From Blasia pusilla (taxonomy: Eukaryota; Marchantiophyta; Marchantiopsida; Blasiales): a DNA stretch of 64,000 nt. A program made the translations under genes and the position numbers. The stretch spans positions 5,270,001 to 5,334,000 of the forward strand of contig CM114274.1 in NCBI GenBank assembly GCA_050084515.1. The letters run 5' to 3'. Positions 24,251 to 33,705 of the stretch are shown here, in pieces; the stretch's first letter is position 1, and each line of letters starts with the position of its first letter. The notes under the pieces were generated by a model that was given only the letters and a program-made list of their open reading frames with translations, had not been told where the DNA came from and ran no database searches.

Positions 24251-25543
24251 TTAGGGCCCATATCCGACTCCCAAGTCTCCATCGTGACTACGGTAGGACT
24301 CTCCGGCGCTGGTATCGGTGGTTGCTATGGTGCAACCCCGTCTCGAACAACAACACTCGGCCGCTCTCATGCAGCCAACTACAAACTCGATCTCCTCCAC
24401 GCAAAGGTTCGAAACTATGCTCGATGCTATGGCTATCATCTCCTTGCGTGCACTGCAAAACATCCCAAGAAGTCCAAGGGTGTCTCTCCCGATCTCCCTG
24501 GTGCGTAGATCTCCTCGGTCTCGCCCCCCCCACGCCTCCACCGTCTCGGAGGCATGGGGCTCACCAACGCAACCGGCATTGTGATCTGTCGCGATCTCAT
24601 ACGACGCTTTCACCACTCCCAAGCCGAGGATCCATGTCAGCGATTCAGTCCATCGTCGACCCAAGACATGGCGTCGTGATGCCTCGACATTGATGGTACT
24701 TTTGTCACCTGTGGGAAATCCCATCGCCGCTCTCTCTCGCGGGCGTTGGGCTCCACCAACCGCTGAACCTGGTCATCCCAAACCAAGCCAGGACCGGCCT
24801 TCTTGTATGCATAGGAAGCGGAAAACTCACAAACGTGGGCAAGGCTACCCGCGGCCTGCCTACCCTGTTGACCATGAGTCAACGGTGGTCGATCATCGTG
24901 CCTCTCGCTGCGTGATCGACGACTTGGATCTAGAATGGAATCCACTAACAAATGGGAGGGGCGCTCCACTCTCGCATACGCCCTCCATAACACCGCATGG
25001 AGCACCAAGTTGGTCCACCATAGACGCGGGCGATGGGCTCTAGAACCTACACTCGCCGCATCCAAGAACATCGCTGAGCCGATCCAGCACGCACTGATGA
25101 GCACTTGTCACCACCCGTGACTGGAGTCTCCTAAGATCGGCACATTCTCGAGAATGTAGGCCGAGAACGAGATCGGTGCTCTCCGCAGCTTGCCGTAAGA
25201 CCTTCAACATCTCCCAAAACTACCGGACCGAGTGTCGCCCAACCCGCCTCGTCCAAAGACTCGATTGGCCCTAACATGGCCAACCGAAATGACCAAATCA
25301 ATGGTCCCTACCCGCTCTAAGTCCTACGCCCAACAACAAAATATCCTCAAGAGGGGAACTGGTACTTCAGATCATGGACGCAGACAATAAGTCAGGAAAA
25401 CGTAGGCATAATTGCGCCACATATCGTAGTGAGACGCGCCTCGCAACATCATCACTCTCCACATACAGGTATTGTTGTACTCGCACTCCTGCCTGCAAAA
25501 CGACAGCTAACCTGGTGCTAATCCCTCCAAAGAGATCTAACAC
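24251..25543 (-). pseudogene. Cytosine-5 DNA methyltransferase domain within pol (copy 2)
   Basis: This lies directly after the protease region and before RT. Motif I VLDLFGG starts near 25537, just after a stop that ends the protease frame, followed by VEsDD-like motif II. Motif IV survives as GWPC in a shifted frame. Motif VIII-like SRAHRPRLWW, motif IX/X-like VEPNARERER and the C-terminal LGRRW...LTWILGLGV block follow in 24637-25104 and 24251-24724. Several stops and frameshifts make it a pseudogene here. The motif order is canonical (I, IV, VI, VIII, IX, X), so it is not the permuted DRM type; the tail resembles DNMT3-type enzymes. Methyltransferase identity is inferred from motif recognition in copies 2 and 3 together. 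Confidence 0.8.
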
Positions 25544-26887
25544 TCAAATACCCTCCTCCGGGGTAAACCACACAATGGGTGTGGTATCCAAGGGTGTCAT
25601 CATAGCACTCCCTGCTACCTCGGGTTCATCAGACCCGTCATGCTCTAGTGCAAACGCCTCGCTCCACGCGATCTGCATGTGCTCATCTGCCAATCGTTGA
25701 AGCTCTTCAGTCGAGCCCCACAGCGACACCTCTCCTCCACGGAATGATGCAGCTACCATAACACTCCTCTCCATAGAAATGTGAGGAACGGGAGTATCCT
25801 CTGCATGGACATGTCCCTCAATCAAATCACTAGGCCAAGTGATGGCACTGCTAAATGCTGCTAAGGTCGCCATCTCTCCTGGCCGTTGCTCGATCACTGC
25901 ACCTGTGAATCGAACGAGTAATGAGCTAAGACGCCCATCACTTGACTGCCATCCTGGTGTGTAGGACGCTGACTCCTCCGAGTAATCCAGGGAAAACCCC
26001 ATCGGGTATAACACTGCTCCACCGACCAAGACGTCGTACGACTCTGCATCATTGAATATCGCCTTGGCGCGCACCACGAACTCATCTGTAGGATGTCCCG
26101 GGAAAATCCTCACCACGACCTCTTGTCGAGTGATATACTGTGTGGTACTTGCTCCACCCAAGGATGTCTGTATCCAGAATGGACAACGCTCCACATCAGC
26201 TCTCGCCAAGCCCAATCCTCTGAATGACGCTTTCCCCAACATCAGGGGTTGCCCTCCTGAATCCAACAAGACGCGCTGCCGACTAAAAGCTCTACCTCCA
26301 GGACTCACTAACTGGAAGACCTCTCCTTGGTTATCCACCAACACAACACCAAGAGAAGCCATGGCACGCTCTATCGCGGGTCTAGCGGGCATCTCCGCCA
26401 TCCTAGCAGCCGCAGCCTGCCATGAATCTGACGTGGATGGTCCGAGCATCCGCTCCAAGGGCAGGTCCATCACCTCCTCTGCAATCACCTCTGAACGTGA
26501 TGAAGGAACTCCAACTCCGCGCTCACATAGTGAAGCGGCCAACCGAAAAGCCTCGGCGGGCGTACCCCCCAACGTCATAACATCGGAAGTAGAAAATAAA
26601 GGGGTGCGGTACACGACGGTGGCCGCCCCCAACAACGTGCTCGACACATGCCGCTCCTGAGCATCAACAATAGGAGTCGTCGCACTCGCTTCTCCCATCG
26701 CCCTCTGTGCCTGCACACCAACAACATCTCCAACTCTCAAGGAACTTTGATGAGGACCCATCGATGGGGTCCTCATCGCTTCGGACAACGTGAAAGACTG
26801 AGGAAGCCTAGTATGTTTACTGGCTTCCCCTCGCTGTGGATCCAACTCTGCGGCTGCTCCACACATCACCACTGCGGCGGCCTCCAT
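25544..26887 (-). CDS. Protease-region polyprotein fragment (copy 2)
   Basis: A 447-residue uninterrupted frame. It holds a retropepsin-like signature, VLLDSGGQPLMLG (catalytic DSG at about residue 217-219), preceded by an Ala/Glu-rich linker and followed by DVLVGGAVLYPMG, which may be the second conserved protease block. The C-terminal part (SAITWPSDLIE, MERSVMVAASFRGGE, MMTPLDTTPIVWF) leads into the methyltransferase and stops one codon before its motif I. Length and openness suggest this segment is well preserved. The role would be processing of the gag-pol polyprotein. Confidence 0.7.
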   Translation of the reverse strand: MEAAAVVMCGAAAELDPQRGEASKHTRLPQSFTLSEAMRTPSMGPHQSSLRVGDVVGVQAQRAMGEASATTPIVDAQERHVSSTLLGAATVVYRTPLFSTSDVMTLGGTPAEAFRLAASLCERGVGVPSSRSEVIAEEVMDLPLERMLGPSTSDSWQAAAARMAEMPARPAIERAMASLGVVLVDNQGEVFQLVSPGGRAFSRQRVLLDSGGQPLMLGKASFRGLGLARADVERCPFWIQTSLGGASTTQYITRQEVVVRIFPGHPTDEFVVRAKAIFNDAESYDVLVGGAVLYPMGFSLDYSEESASYTPGWQSSDGRLSSLLVRFTGAVIEQRPGEMATLAAFSSAITWPSDLIEGHVHAEDTPVPHISMERSVMVAASFRGGEVSLWGSTEELQRLADEHMQIAWSEAFALEHDGSDEPEVAGSAMMTPLDTTPIVWFTPEEGI

Positions 26888-28010
26888 CTAGGCAACCCCG
26901 CACATCCATCCGGGATCCTCCAGATCTCTGGCTGCTCCATATGATGTCGATGCCATGAATCCGACATTAGGTAACCTCAATGCCATAGCGCAATCGCTCC
27001 TGTAGCCGCCAGATTCGAAAGCAAACCATCCCAGCCTCACGTCCGGCGTCTCCCTCGGCGCGTCTAGGTGGTGGTACTCTACCTCCTCCACGAGCAGCTC
27101 CACCACCGTGTCGAGCAACTCCAGCTCCTCGTCCCCCAACGAGACCACTTGGTGCACAATCTCTAGGCTCACCTAGACCGGCTACTCGCCCTGGTGCCCT
27201 CTCTGGCTCACAACGTAGGGGAGGTGTTCATAAGAAGCACCCCTCCCACACCCAGCGCAGTGGTCCGTCCAAAGATCGCGTGCACCATGACTGGATAGCC
27301 TAAGCCTCTGTCACCCCTTGAGTGACGTTGATCAACCGGCGCAAGCGAGTGTAAGCCTCACGCAAACTCTCACCTGGGCACCTATGGAAGTCGTGGATGC
27401 TCTGCAACTTCTCCGTCCGTACCCCCGGTAGCTCGCCCTCAACTCAAAGAAAGAACTCAACCACGTGGTTGAACCTTGACGAACCCGACTAGACGGTGCA
27501 ATCGCTCCCGTGCGGCGAAAGTGACCCCCTAAAACGTCACTAGTGGAAGAGGCAAGAGCCTCTCCGACTCCTCCTCCTCATCCGGGAACGGCTCCATCCA
27601 TGACACATAATGTGGGTCATAGTAGAGCCTCCACGCCTCGATCTCACATGCATATCTCTCGAGAGAACTCATGGTAATCGCCCATGGGCGCCCCCTCTAA
27701 ATGCTAGAACATACTGTTCCATGTCAGTAAAAAGTTAAACTCTCTAGAGTTCCCTGGCCCCCGGGGAGTCGCACCAACTCCTAAACTCGCTATAAAATCG
27801 TGCAACTCAATCGTGCTTCATCGCACTGAAAACCTACGCGGTCCTCTTCCCTGGCCGTCCATCTCAGACGCCCAACTGGTAGGACCACTCACAATGTGTG
27901 GCGATCTGCTCACAAACTCCTCTACACCCTCCCCTTGTCCGACGATGACACGAATGAGGTCGAGGTGGTCCTCACGCCGAGACCCTCGGAACCTCGCGCC
28001 ACTCGCGTAA
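26888..28010 (-). pseudogene. gag relic (copy 2)
   Basis: This is the decayed equivalent of the gag in copies 1 and 3. Fragments of the gag core can be read through several frameshifts, and the acidic C-terminal linker (EEVEYHHLDAPRETPD) is open at 26888-27172. The zinc-knuckle segment near 27190-27240 appears deleted relative to copy 3. Confidence 0.65.
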
Positions 28011-28589
28011 AACCTCTAGAGCTACTCTCGGTTTTACCACCTTGCCTCTCAAAGTCCTGAACAGACTTCGTGATGACCCTCGTGCCCCTCTCACCCGATC
28101 ACTCTGAACCTCGTGAGTAATCCCTCAATCACTCATCCCAAACATGCGGCACTCGATCTACACTCTCTCCCCGAGACGTAACGTGCGGGCAACACGCGAC
28201 GGTGCGGCAAATCGACCAGGCTATCATCTCATCGACAACCCTCAACTCCGGACATCCCACACAGGTCTATGTCCCCTAAACCACATACATAACTGATGCT
28301 CTCAGCATCCACACACCCAATATCCCCAAATAAACTACCCAAATCCCAGAGTCCCTCACACGTGCAGGGACCATAATGGGTAACCTGAACACATGTCGAT
28401 GTTGCTCCTCAGCAACTGCAAATCTCGACCCCAACTCGATCATGGAGACAACTCCTCCAATCAGCAAGTCATACTCCTCATGTACTGACGTTGCTCAAAA
28501 CTCCTCGATAGACAGTGCGGTCCCAACGGAACGGTGCGGCGTTGCAGGCGGCACGGAACGGCTACGAACGACACGGCCCTCTCTCTTTG

Positions 28590-29090
28590 TAAAGTAAGAT
28601 CCAATCTCTCTCTCCACCATCTCACACCATAGCTCTCAAAGGTGTGCAATCTCTCTCATGTCAAACCAAACCCACTCTCCTAATTACACTCACAAGGCAA
28701 GGTACCATAGCTCCGCCGCCTCATGCCAAGAGGTTCAACAAAGAAAGAATGAGCTCTCAAGCTCTCTCTCCTTGAGGTATACCCCTCCCCTCTCCCAAGC
28801 TCTCTCCATGGTAACCTATTCTCGCAAGTCACATCCTTGGCTCTTGACCTGATGTAGGAGGTCAAGGGCCACTTACCAAAAATAGAAAGTCGATCATATA
28901 CTCAAAATGGTATTTACCTAAAATAGCAAGTTCCTCAATATGGCTCCAAATGAGCCGAAACGAAGGGGAAACCTGCTCTCTCAGGTTTCCCGGGGCCTCA
29001 GCAGGTCATCCGCGACCTACTGAGCGTGTCCTCCACTACTCACGAAGGCGCTCTATTAGATCTCACCGATCTATCCTAAAATACGTGACA
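28590..29090 (-). repeat. B repeat, 5' copy, of copy 2
   Basis: This is the 5' terminus of the element, starting TGTCACG at 29090 beside CAAG. It is followed directly by the leader remnant (ACAAAGAGAGGG in element orientation) with no X unit. Confidence 0.87.
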
Positions 29091-30274
29091 CAAGCCTAAT
29101 TGATTCAATCTAGCATCACTCATACCATACAAAATGTTGTTTTTTCTGCTAAATATGTGAAAATTTTGGACGGAGTATCAATCTGAGCTACAACCATGGG
29201 AAACATATCACCTTCCTTCTTTGGATTTTGAGCTATCTAATTTCCTACACTTGTATGGGATTGCAAAGCTGACACGTTTTGATGACCAAGCTATTCAAAC
29301 CTGCACTTAGTATCCAATGCGAGAACATGATCAGTTTCCATGCATATGCATGAGTTCAAGGTTAGTTGCATGTTGTTTGTGATTAGATTTGTCTGGCTTT
29401 TGAGTGTGGGATTGAGATTGAAATCAAAGAAGCAATAGCTCAATCCTTCATAATATTTGAATTTACAAGAGTGTAGGAGTGGGGAGAAATTGAATTGAGT
29501 GAGAGAGTTTGGTTACTTTCAACCACTACATAAACCTCAATATTCCAACTTGTTTTCTCGTTGAGATTGGTAAAATGACTATTGATTACTCGGTAAAATT
29601 ATGGATTGGCATCTAATTGTAAAAGTTTAAAAAAATGCTCAATCTTTGTAAGCTACTATGGATGAGGACTTTTATAATCTTGATGATAAAAACATTGATG
29701 CAACCGAGGCATAATCATCCTTTGAAGTAATTAATGATGAGCTTACTTCTCTACCAACAAAGTTTCCTTCCCTCAATGATATTATTCATCTATCATGTGA
29801 GAGGATGGGATTTTGGCATGATTGTTATTTTTATGAAACTACACTTAGATCCATACAACAAATAGAGTTTCGATGGTGAAGATTTCACCAAAGCTAGTTT
29901 CTATTGCATTCAAAGTCTTGACCTATTCAATGTTGTTATGTTTACACAAGGGGCAAATGAAGTGAATAGAATTCATCTTGAAGTTTGGTGGGACTTTCAC
30001 CAAATTCAATTCACTTTGCCTTGGTGTGCCTAATTCGCATTATTCTTATCTATCTCAATATGTATGAATGACTATTCAATACTTTTTCTTCTAGGAAATC
30101 TACATAATTAAAACAATATGAGATTAGAGGAAACCCTCCTCATGTTCTGACATATATCCTCTAAGGGTTCACATGGTGTTCAAGCATGTCACGGTAAGAG
30201 AGGGTATTCAAGAGGAGATAATTAAATTAGATGAGGAAGGGAAACGAGAACCGGATGTTTTAAAAATTTGAAGA

Positions 30275-30300
30275 TCACTAGTCTTGTGCATAGCACGGGC
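30275..30300 (+). other. Possible Helitron-type 3' end (hairpin plus CTAG)
   Basis: The sequence CTTGTGCATAGCACGGG can fold into a short stem and is followed by CAAGAACTAG. A hairpin about ten bases before CTRR is the Helitron 3' signature. However, the next base is C rather than the expected T, and no matching 5' TC end was found. Weak call. Confidence 0.25.
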
Positions 30301-30449
30301 AAGAACTAGCATAAGATGAATACAAGCTATTCAAAATAAGTATCAGTCTAGATTTTATATACCAATATATTCATGTATTTAAGCCTACGGTGATTAAGCA
30401 ACAATCCCATCTTTTGTAACGGAAATCATTCAAGGCTTGAAGGATTTGG

Positions 30450-30541
30450 GATTAAGAGGAAATCATAATGGGATTTGGGTGTATGTTAGTTTCCTTTGAA
30501 ACTTACATACACCCAAATCCCATTATGGTTTCCTCTTAATC
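30450..30541. repeat. Near-perfect 44-bp inverted repeat (foldback)
   Basis: The left arm 30450-30493 and right arm 30498-30541 are reverse complements with about two mismatches, separated by four bases (CTTT). The whole is 92 bp. It could be a foldback MITE or a small-RNA precursor hairpin. There is no coding content and no obvious target duplication. Confidence 0.85.
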
Positions 30542-32280
30542 AAAACTCCCATTAGCGTGTTTAGATATTGAAGAAACTAGTTCACCGTTAAACAAGAAGT
30601 TATCCTAAAATTTTAGAGAAATCATTCCTTCAATGTAGGAAATATGCCCACATTATCATCATGTGAAAATGGTTGTCTGATTACCAAGTCTATCTCATCA
30701 CCCTATCTTAAGGGATATTGGATGATGATAGTCGTCTAGATAAAGTAATAAAATCCATTATTACCAATGCCTAATCTTTGGAGAGTATGGTAGGTGTCAT
30801 ATGTTTGTGAAATGATTTCCAAAATGGAACTATTTAAGAGAAATCTATATAACCATCATCCATCTTAAGTTAGTGTGATTGAAAACCATTCTACATAGGT
30901 TCATTATTATACCTTTACGATGTGTTCTTCACGAGCTACTACACTTGTAGGGATGCACTTGACAAAAATTTGAAATCTTATGCCTATTGTATGAGTTTCT
31001 TGTTTGTATCAAATTTTAATAAATGTCATCAATTCAACATCCAAGCAGTGAATGGTTGCCATGACTGCTTCCGATCATAAGAGAGTTTATTTGGTTTTTC
31101 CCGGGGGAATACGTATTGGTGATATATTGATGATGGGTGGAAACAAGTGCATGTGAATGGTGTGTAACAACATCCTACATGATAAAAAAAACCAAGTGCA
31201 ACCAACGTTTCTCGAGATAGTGAAGGACCCTTTCGAGTGGAGTGTTGGAACAAGGGATTAACCATATTTCGTATCTAGGCCGTGCTTTAAATTTGAGCTA
31301 AGGAACCGTTCGGGACGCATCTTGAAGAATTACCCACCATGCTTTCGTACTGGCGAGCAATTGGGGAAGATTTCTCAAGGCTTGGGCAAGAGGCTTACTA
31401 GGAAGATGATATGCACCTTGAGGGGCTTGTAATCGTTTGGCACTAGGTGACTTCATTGACTTGGCTATGAAACTACGACCGATTGGGCCTCTAAGACTAA
31501 ACCCAATACTTCCGCTTGGATGACTTAAGGTCGAGATATGTTTATGAGTTACCAAGAAGGACTAGAGGTTGAACTACGATGTGGAGCCTATCGTCAATAA
31601 CTAGTCTTGTATGTTGAGTTCCACAAGTACAACTCTAAGATAATGTGGAATTCTACCAACTCTATATTCATAAACAACCTCGTACCAAGTTTAACTTGAC
31701 ACGATGTATCATAAAAAAGGATGAGTGGGAATGGTCAAATCATGACATACTCAAGTTCATAAAGTTATGTGCAAGGTTAACTCTCCAATCTTGCACCCAT
31801 CTTTGGCATATTCATAAACATAGTTGGTACGAGAATTTATATATGATAGGATTTAGTGTCTCCTTTTTTTTATGTGATGATGACTCAAGGTAGACTTTGA
31901 TTTAAAAAAAAATGAGCCTCTTCCACTCTCTTGTAGCCAAGGTACATCTTAAATTATGCAGCATGTTAAACCAAAATTCTCTTGCTAAAGCTGTCATATA
32001 AGCATGGGTTAGAAGATGCTAGAGAATGGGATGCAATTGTCTAGATGTATGCATATACAATTTATAAAAAACCTTTTTTTTCATTTTTTATCTCCAAAAA
32101 AGTGGAGGTTTTTACCAGGAACCCTAAACACATTTGGAGCTCTCTTGTCTCTCTATCTAGGAACATGCCACCTAAAACCTATGATGAATTTTGCAACACA
32201 AATCTTACAACCACTTCCCTAGCACTTTTTGTTTTTTCCTCACATTAATTCAGATCCCAGACTTAGAGAGGGCCACACTC

Positions 32281-33705
32281 TTACAAAAATTGAATACAAT
32301 CCAAAGTTTGAACAACCATGATTGTTGGCACTGATGTTTCCGAATTATAAAAACAAAACCTTAAACGAGCCTTATTGGGTCCTACATGCTTTTGGAACCA
32401 GTCACTTCTCGTCGAGATTAAGATAAGACGTCCTCCCCCATGCCGATCCGAAGGTCCGGATCCCCTTCGTCGAAGTGCGTGACAGGGACGCCAAGGGACG
32501 AAAACTGTCAAAGAAAACGCGAATCTCGTCCGCCGCTGCTCGTCGGTGAGTGAGTGCACACGCACGAAGACTAGGAAGTAGAGAGGGGTGGACAATGGCT
32601 GACAGGATTCACAGGAAGAGGAAACGTGGGAACTAGTCGACATGGAGAAGACGAAGAACGAGGGAGGGAGGGAGGGAGAAGTGCACTGACAACAGCTGAC
32701 ATGACAGCCAAGAAAAGTGGGAACGTTTAAATATAAAAAAATCCGCCGCAAGATGACGCGAAGGCGAAAGCGAGAGCTAGCACCTGGCTCTCGAGAGCAA
32801 TCAGTCCGATCGCCCGCAATGATTTCCCAGAAGACGACGCACGCCAATAGTGGAACGGAGCGATCGCTGCAACGCGCGCGCGTCGACCTTCTTCGACCTC
32901 GCTCGCGCGATTCATAACAACTACCTTAGTAATGCAGGAAGGAAAGAAGGAAGGAACGAAGTATGGAAGGAAGCGCGAGCATAACTCCAAGAACGCACAC
33001 ACAAGACGCGCAGGAAGCTGCGGGGCAACAGTAGCTCTCGGTGCATCCCGAGCCTGAGAGCGCAGCGGACAAGAGAGGAGCGCAGCGGAGAGAACCGAGG
33101 ACAGGAGAGGAGCACAGCGGAGAGAGCCGAGGAGCTCTGCCGCTGACAGCCGACGAGGAGGAGAGGTGGAAACGGAAACATTTGCAACCGAAGTCACGAG
33201 GAAACGCTTGCATTGACGAAAGCTGGAGACCGTCGCCATTGCGACCCGGGGTCCGCTAATCCGTGTCTTAGCGATCCCGTTAGTCCGGGAAAGCGGGAGC
33301 ACCGGTGGCTAGCTAAGTTTAGCAGAGACGGAACCGCCTCCATATTTGGCCGGGCTGGGGCGGACGGGACGAAGGACCCCCCCACCCCCCCGCCCCTCCC
33401 GTCCCGCGGGCAGGCTACAGGAGGCGGGGTCGGGGTGGTGGGTCAGGGCAGGACAGGGGAGGAGGAGAAGGTAAAAGTCGGAAGCCATGTTTGGGGCGCG
33501 AGATCGAGGGGTGGGGGGAGGGGGAAGGAATTTGAGGGATGCGGAGACGGGGGAGTCTAATGGCGATGGCGGAAGACGTCGCGTGTTGAGCTCCAGGGCG
33601 AGCAGAGGATCGCGAGAGCAGGAGGAGCAGAGGTCCCAGCGGAAGGATCGGAATTTTCAGGAGCAGGGAGCTGAAGAGCGCGGATTGAGACGCGACGCTG
33701 AGGGG
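32281..33705 (+). promoter_or_regulatory. GC-rich upstream region and 5' leader of TWD40-1
   Basis: Base composition switches from AT-rich to GC-rich at about 32400 and stays so up to the TWD40-1 start codon, as expected for the promoter and 5' untranslated exon. It includes a purine-rich tract (32937-32960), a 32-bp tandem duplication (33068-33131) and a C-run near 33370-33400. Open frames on both strands here (up to 191 residues) show no domain and look like by-products of GC-richness. Confidence 0.45.
33068..33131. repeat. 32-bp tandem duplication upstream of TWD40-1
   Basis: Two adjacent units, 33068-33099 and 33100-33131, share the pattern GACA(A/G)GAGAGGAGC(G/A)CAGCGG and differ at three or four positions. 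They lie about 0.6 kb before the start codon. Confidence 0.8.

Larger units (their letters stand above)
20300..29090 (-). mobile_element. Copy 2: methyltransferase-bearing Ty3/gypsy-like retrotransposon
   Basis: This is the most complete member. Minus-strand order: B (29090-28590), shortened leader, gag remnant, protease, cytosine-5 methyltransferase, RT, RNase H, integrase, PHD remnant, purine tract, X (21040-20913), B (20910-20410), X' (20409-20300). It is flanked by CAAG at 20296-20299 and 29091-29094. The B repeats are both 501 bp and differ at about ten positions, so it is older than copy 1. About 1.15 kb of leader present in copy 1 is missing just inside the 5' B repeat (near 28580). 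Stops and frameshifts occur in gag, methyltransferase and integrase, so it is not autonomous now. Confidence 0.92.
29095..32280. other. AT-rich intergenic DNA
   Basis: No gene was recognised. Two structures stand out and are listed separately: a 44-bp-arm foldback at 30450-30541 and a short hairpin followed by CTAG near 30280-30300. Short open frames near 31029-31555 have no recognisable domain. Confidence 0.45.

Noticed and set aside
26052-26660. 202-residue plus-strand ORF inside copy 2
   Set aside because: It is antisense to the well-supported protease-region frame 25544-26887; a shadow ORF.
20300-29090. Tyrosine-recombinase (DIRS/Ngaro) element because of the split repeats
   Set aside because: The pol encodes a zinc-binding/DDE-type integrase and both complete copies have 4-bp target duplications, which argue for gypsy-type integration. 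No tyrosine recombinase frame was seen.
32281-33302. Minus-strand open frames of 188 and 191 residues as a gene divergent from TWD40-1
   Set aside because: Composition is Arg/Ser/Leu-rich as expected from GC-rich promoter DNA, no domain is recognisable, and frames are equally open on the other strand.
33487-33705. Upstream in-frame start extending TWD40-1 by 73 residues
   Set aside because: The extension is Arg/Gly/Glu-rich and not part of the family; the conserved protein begins MEW at 33706. It could still be translated, but I do not support it.
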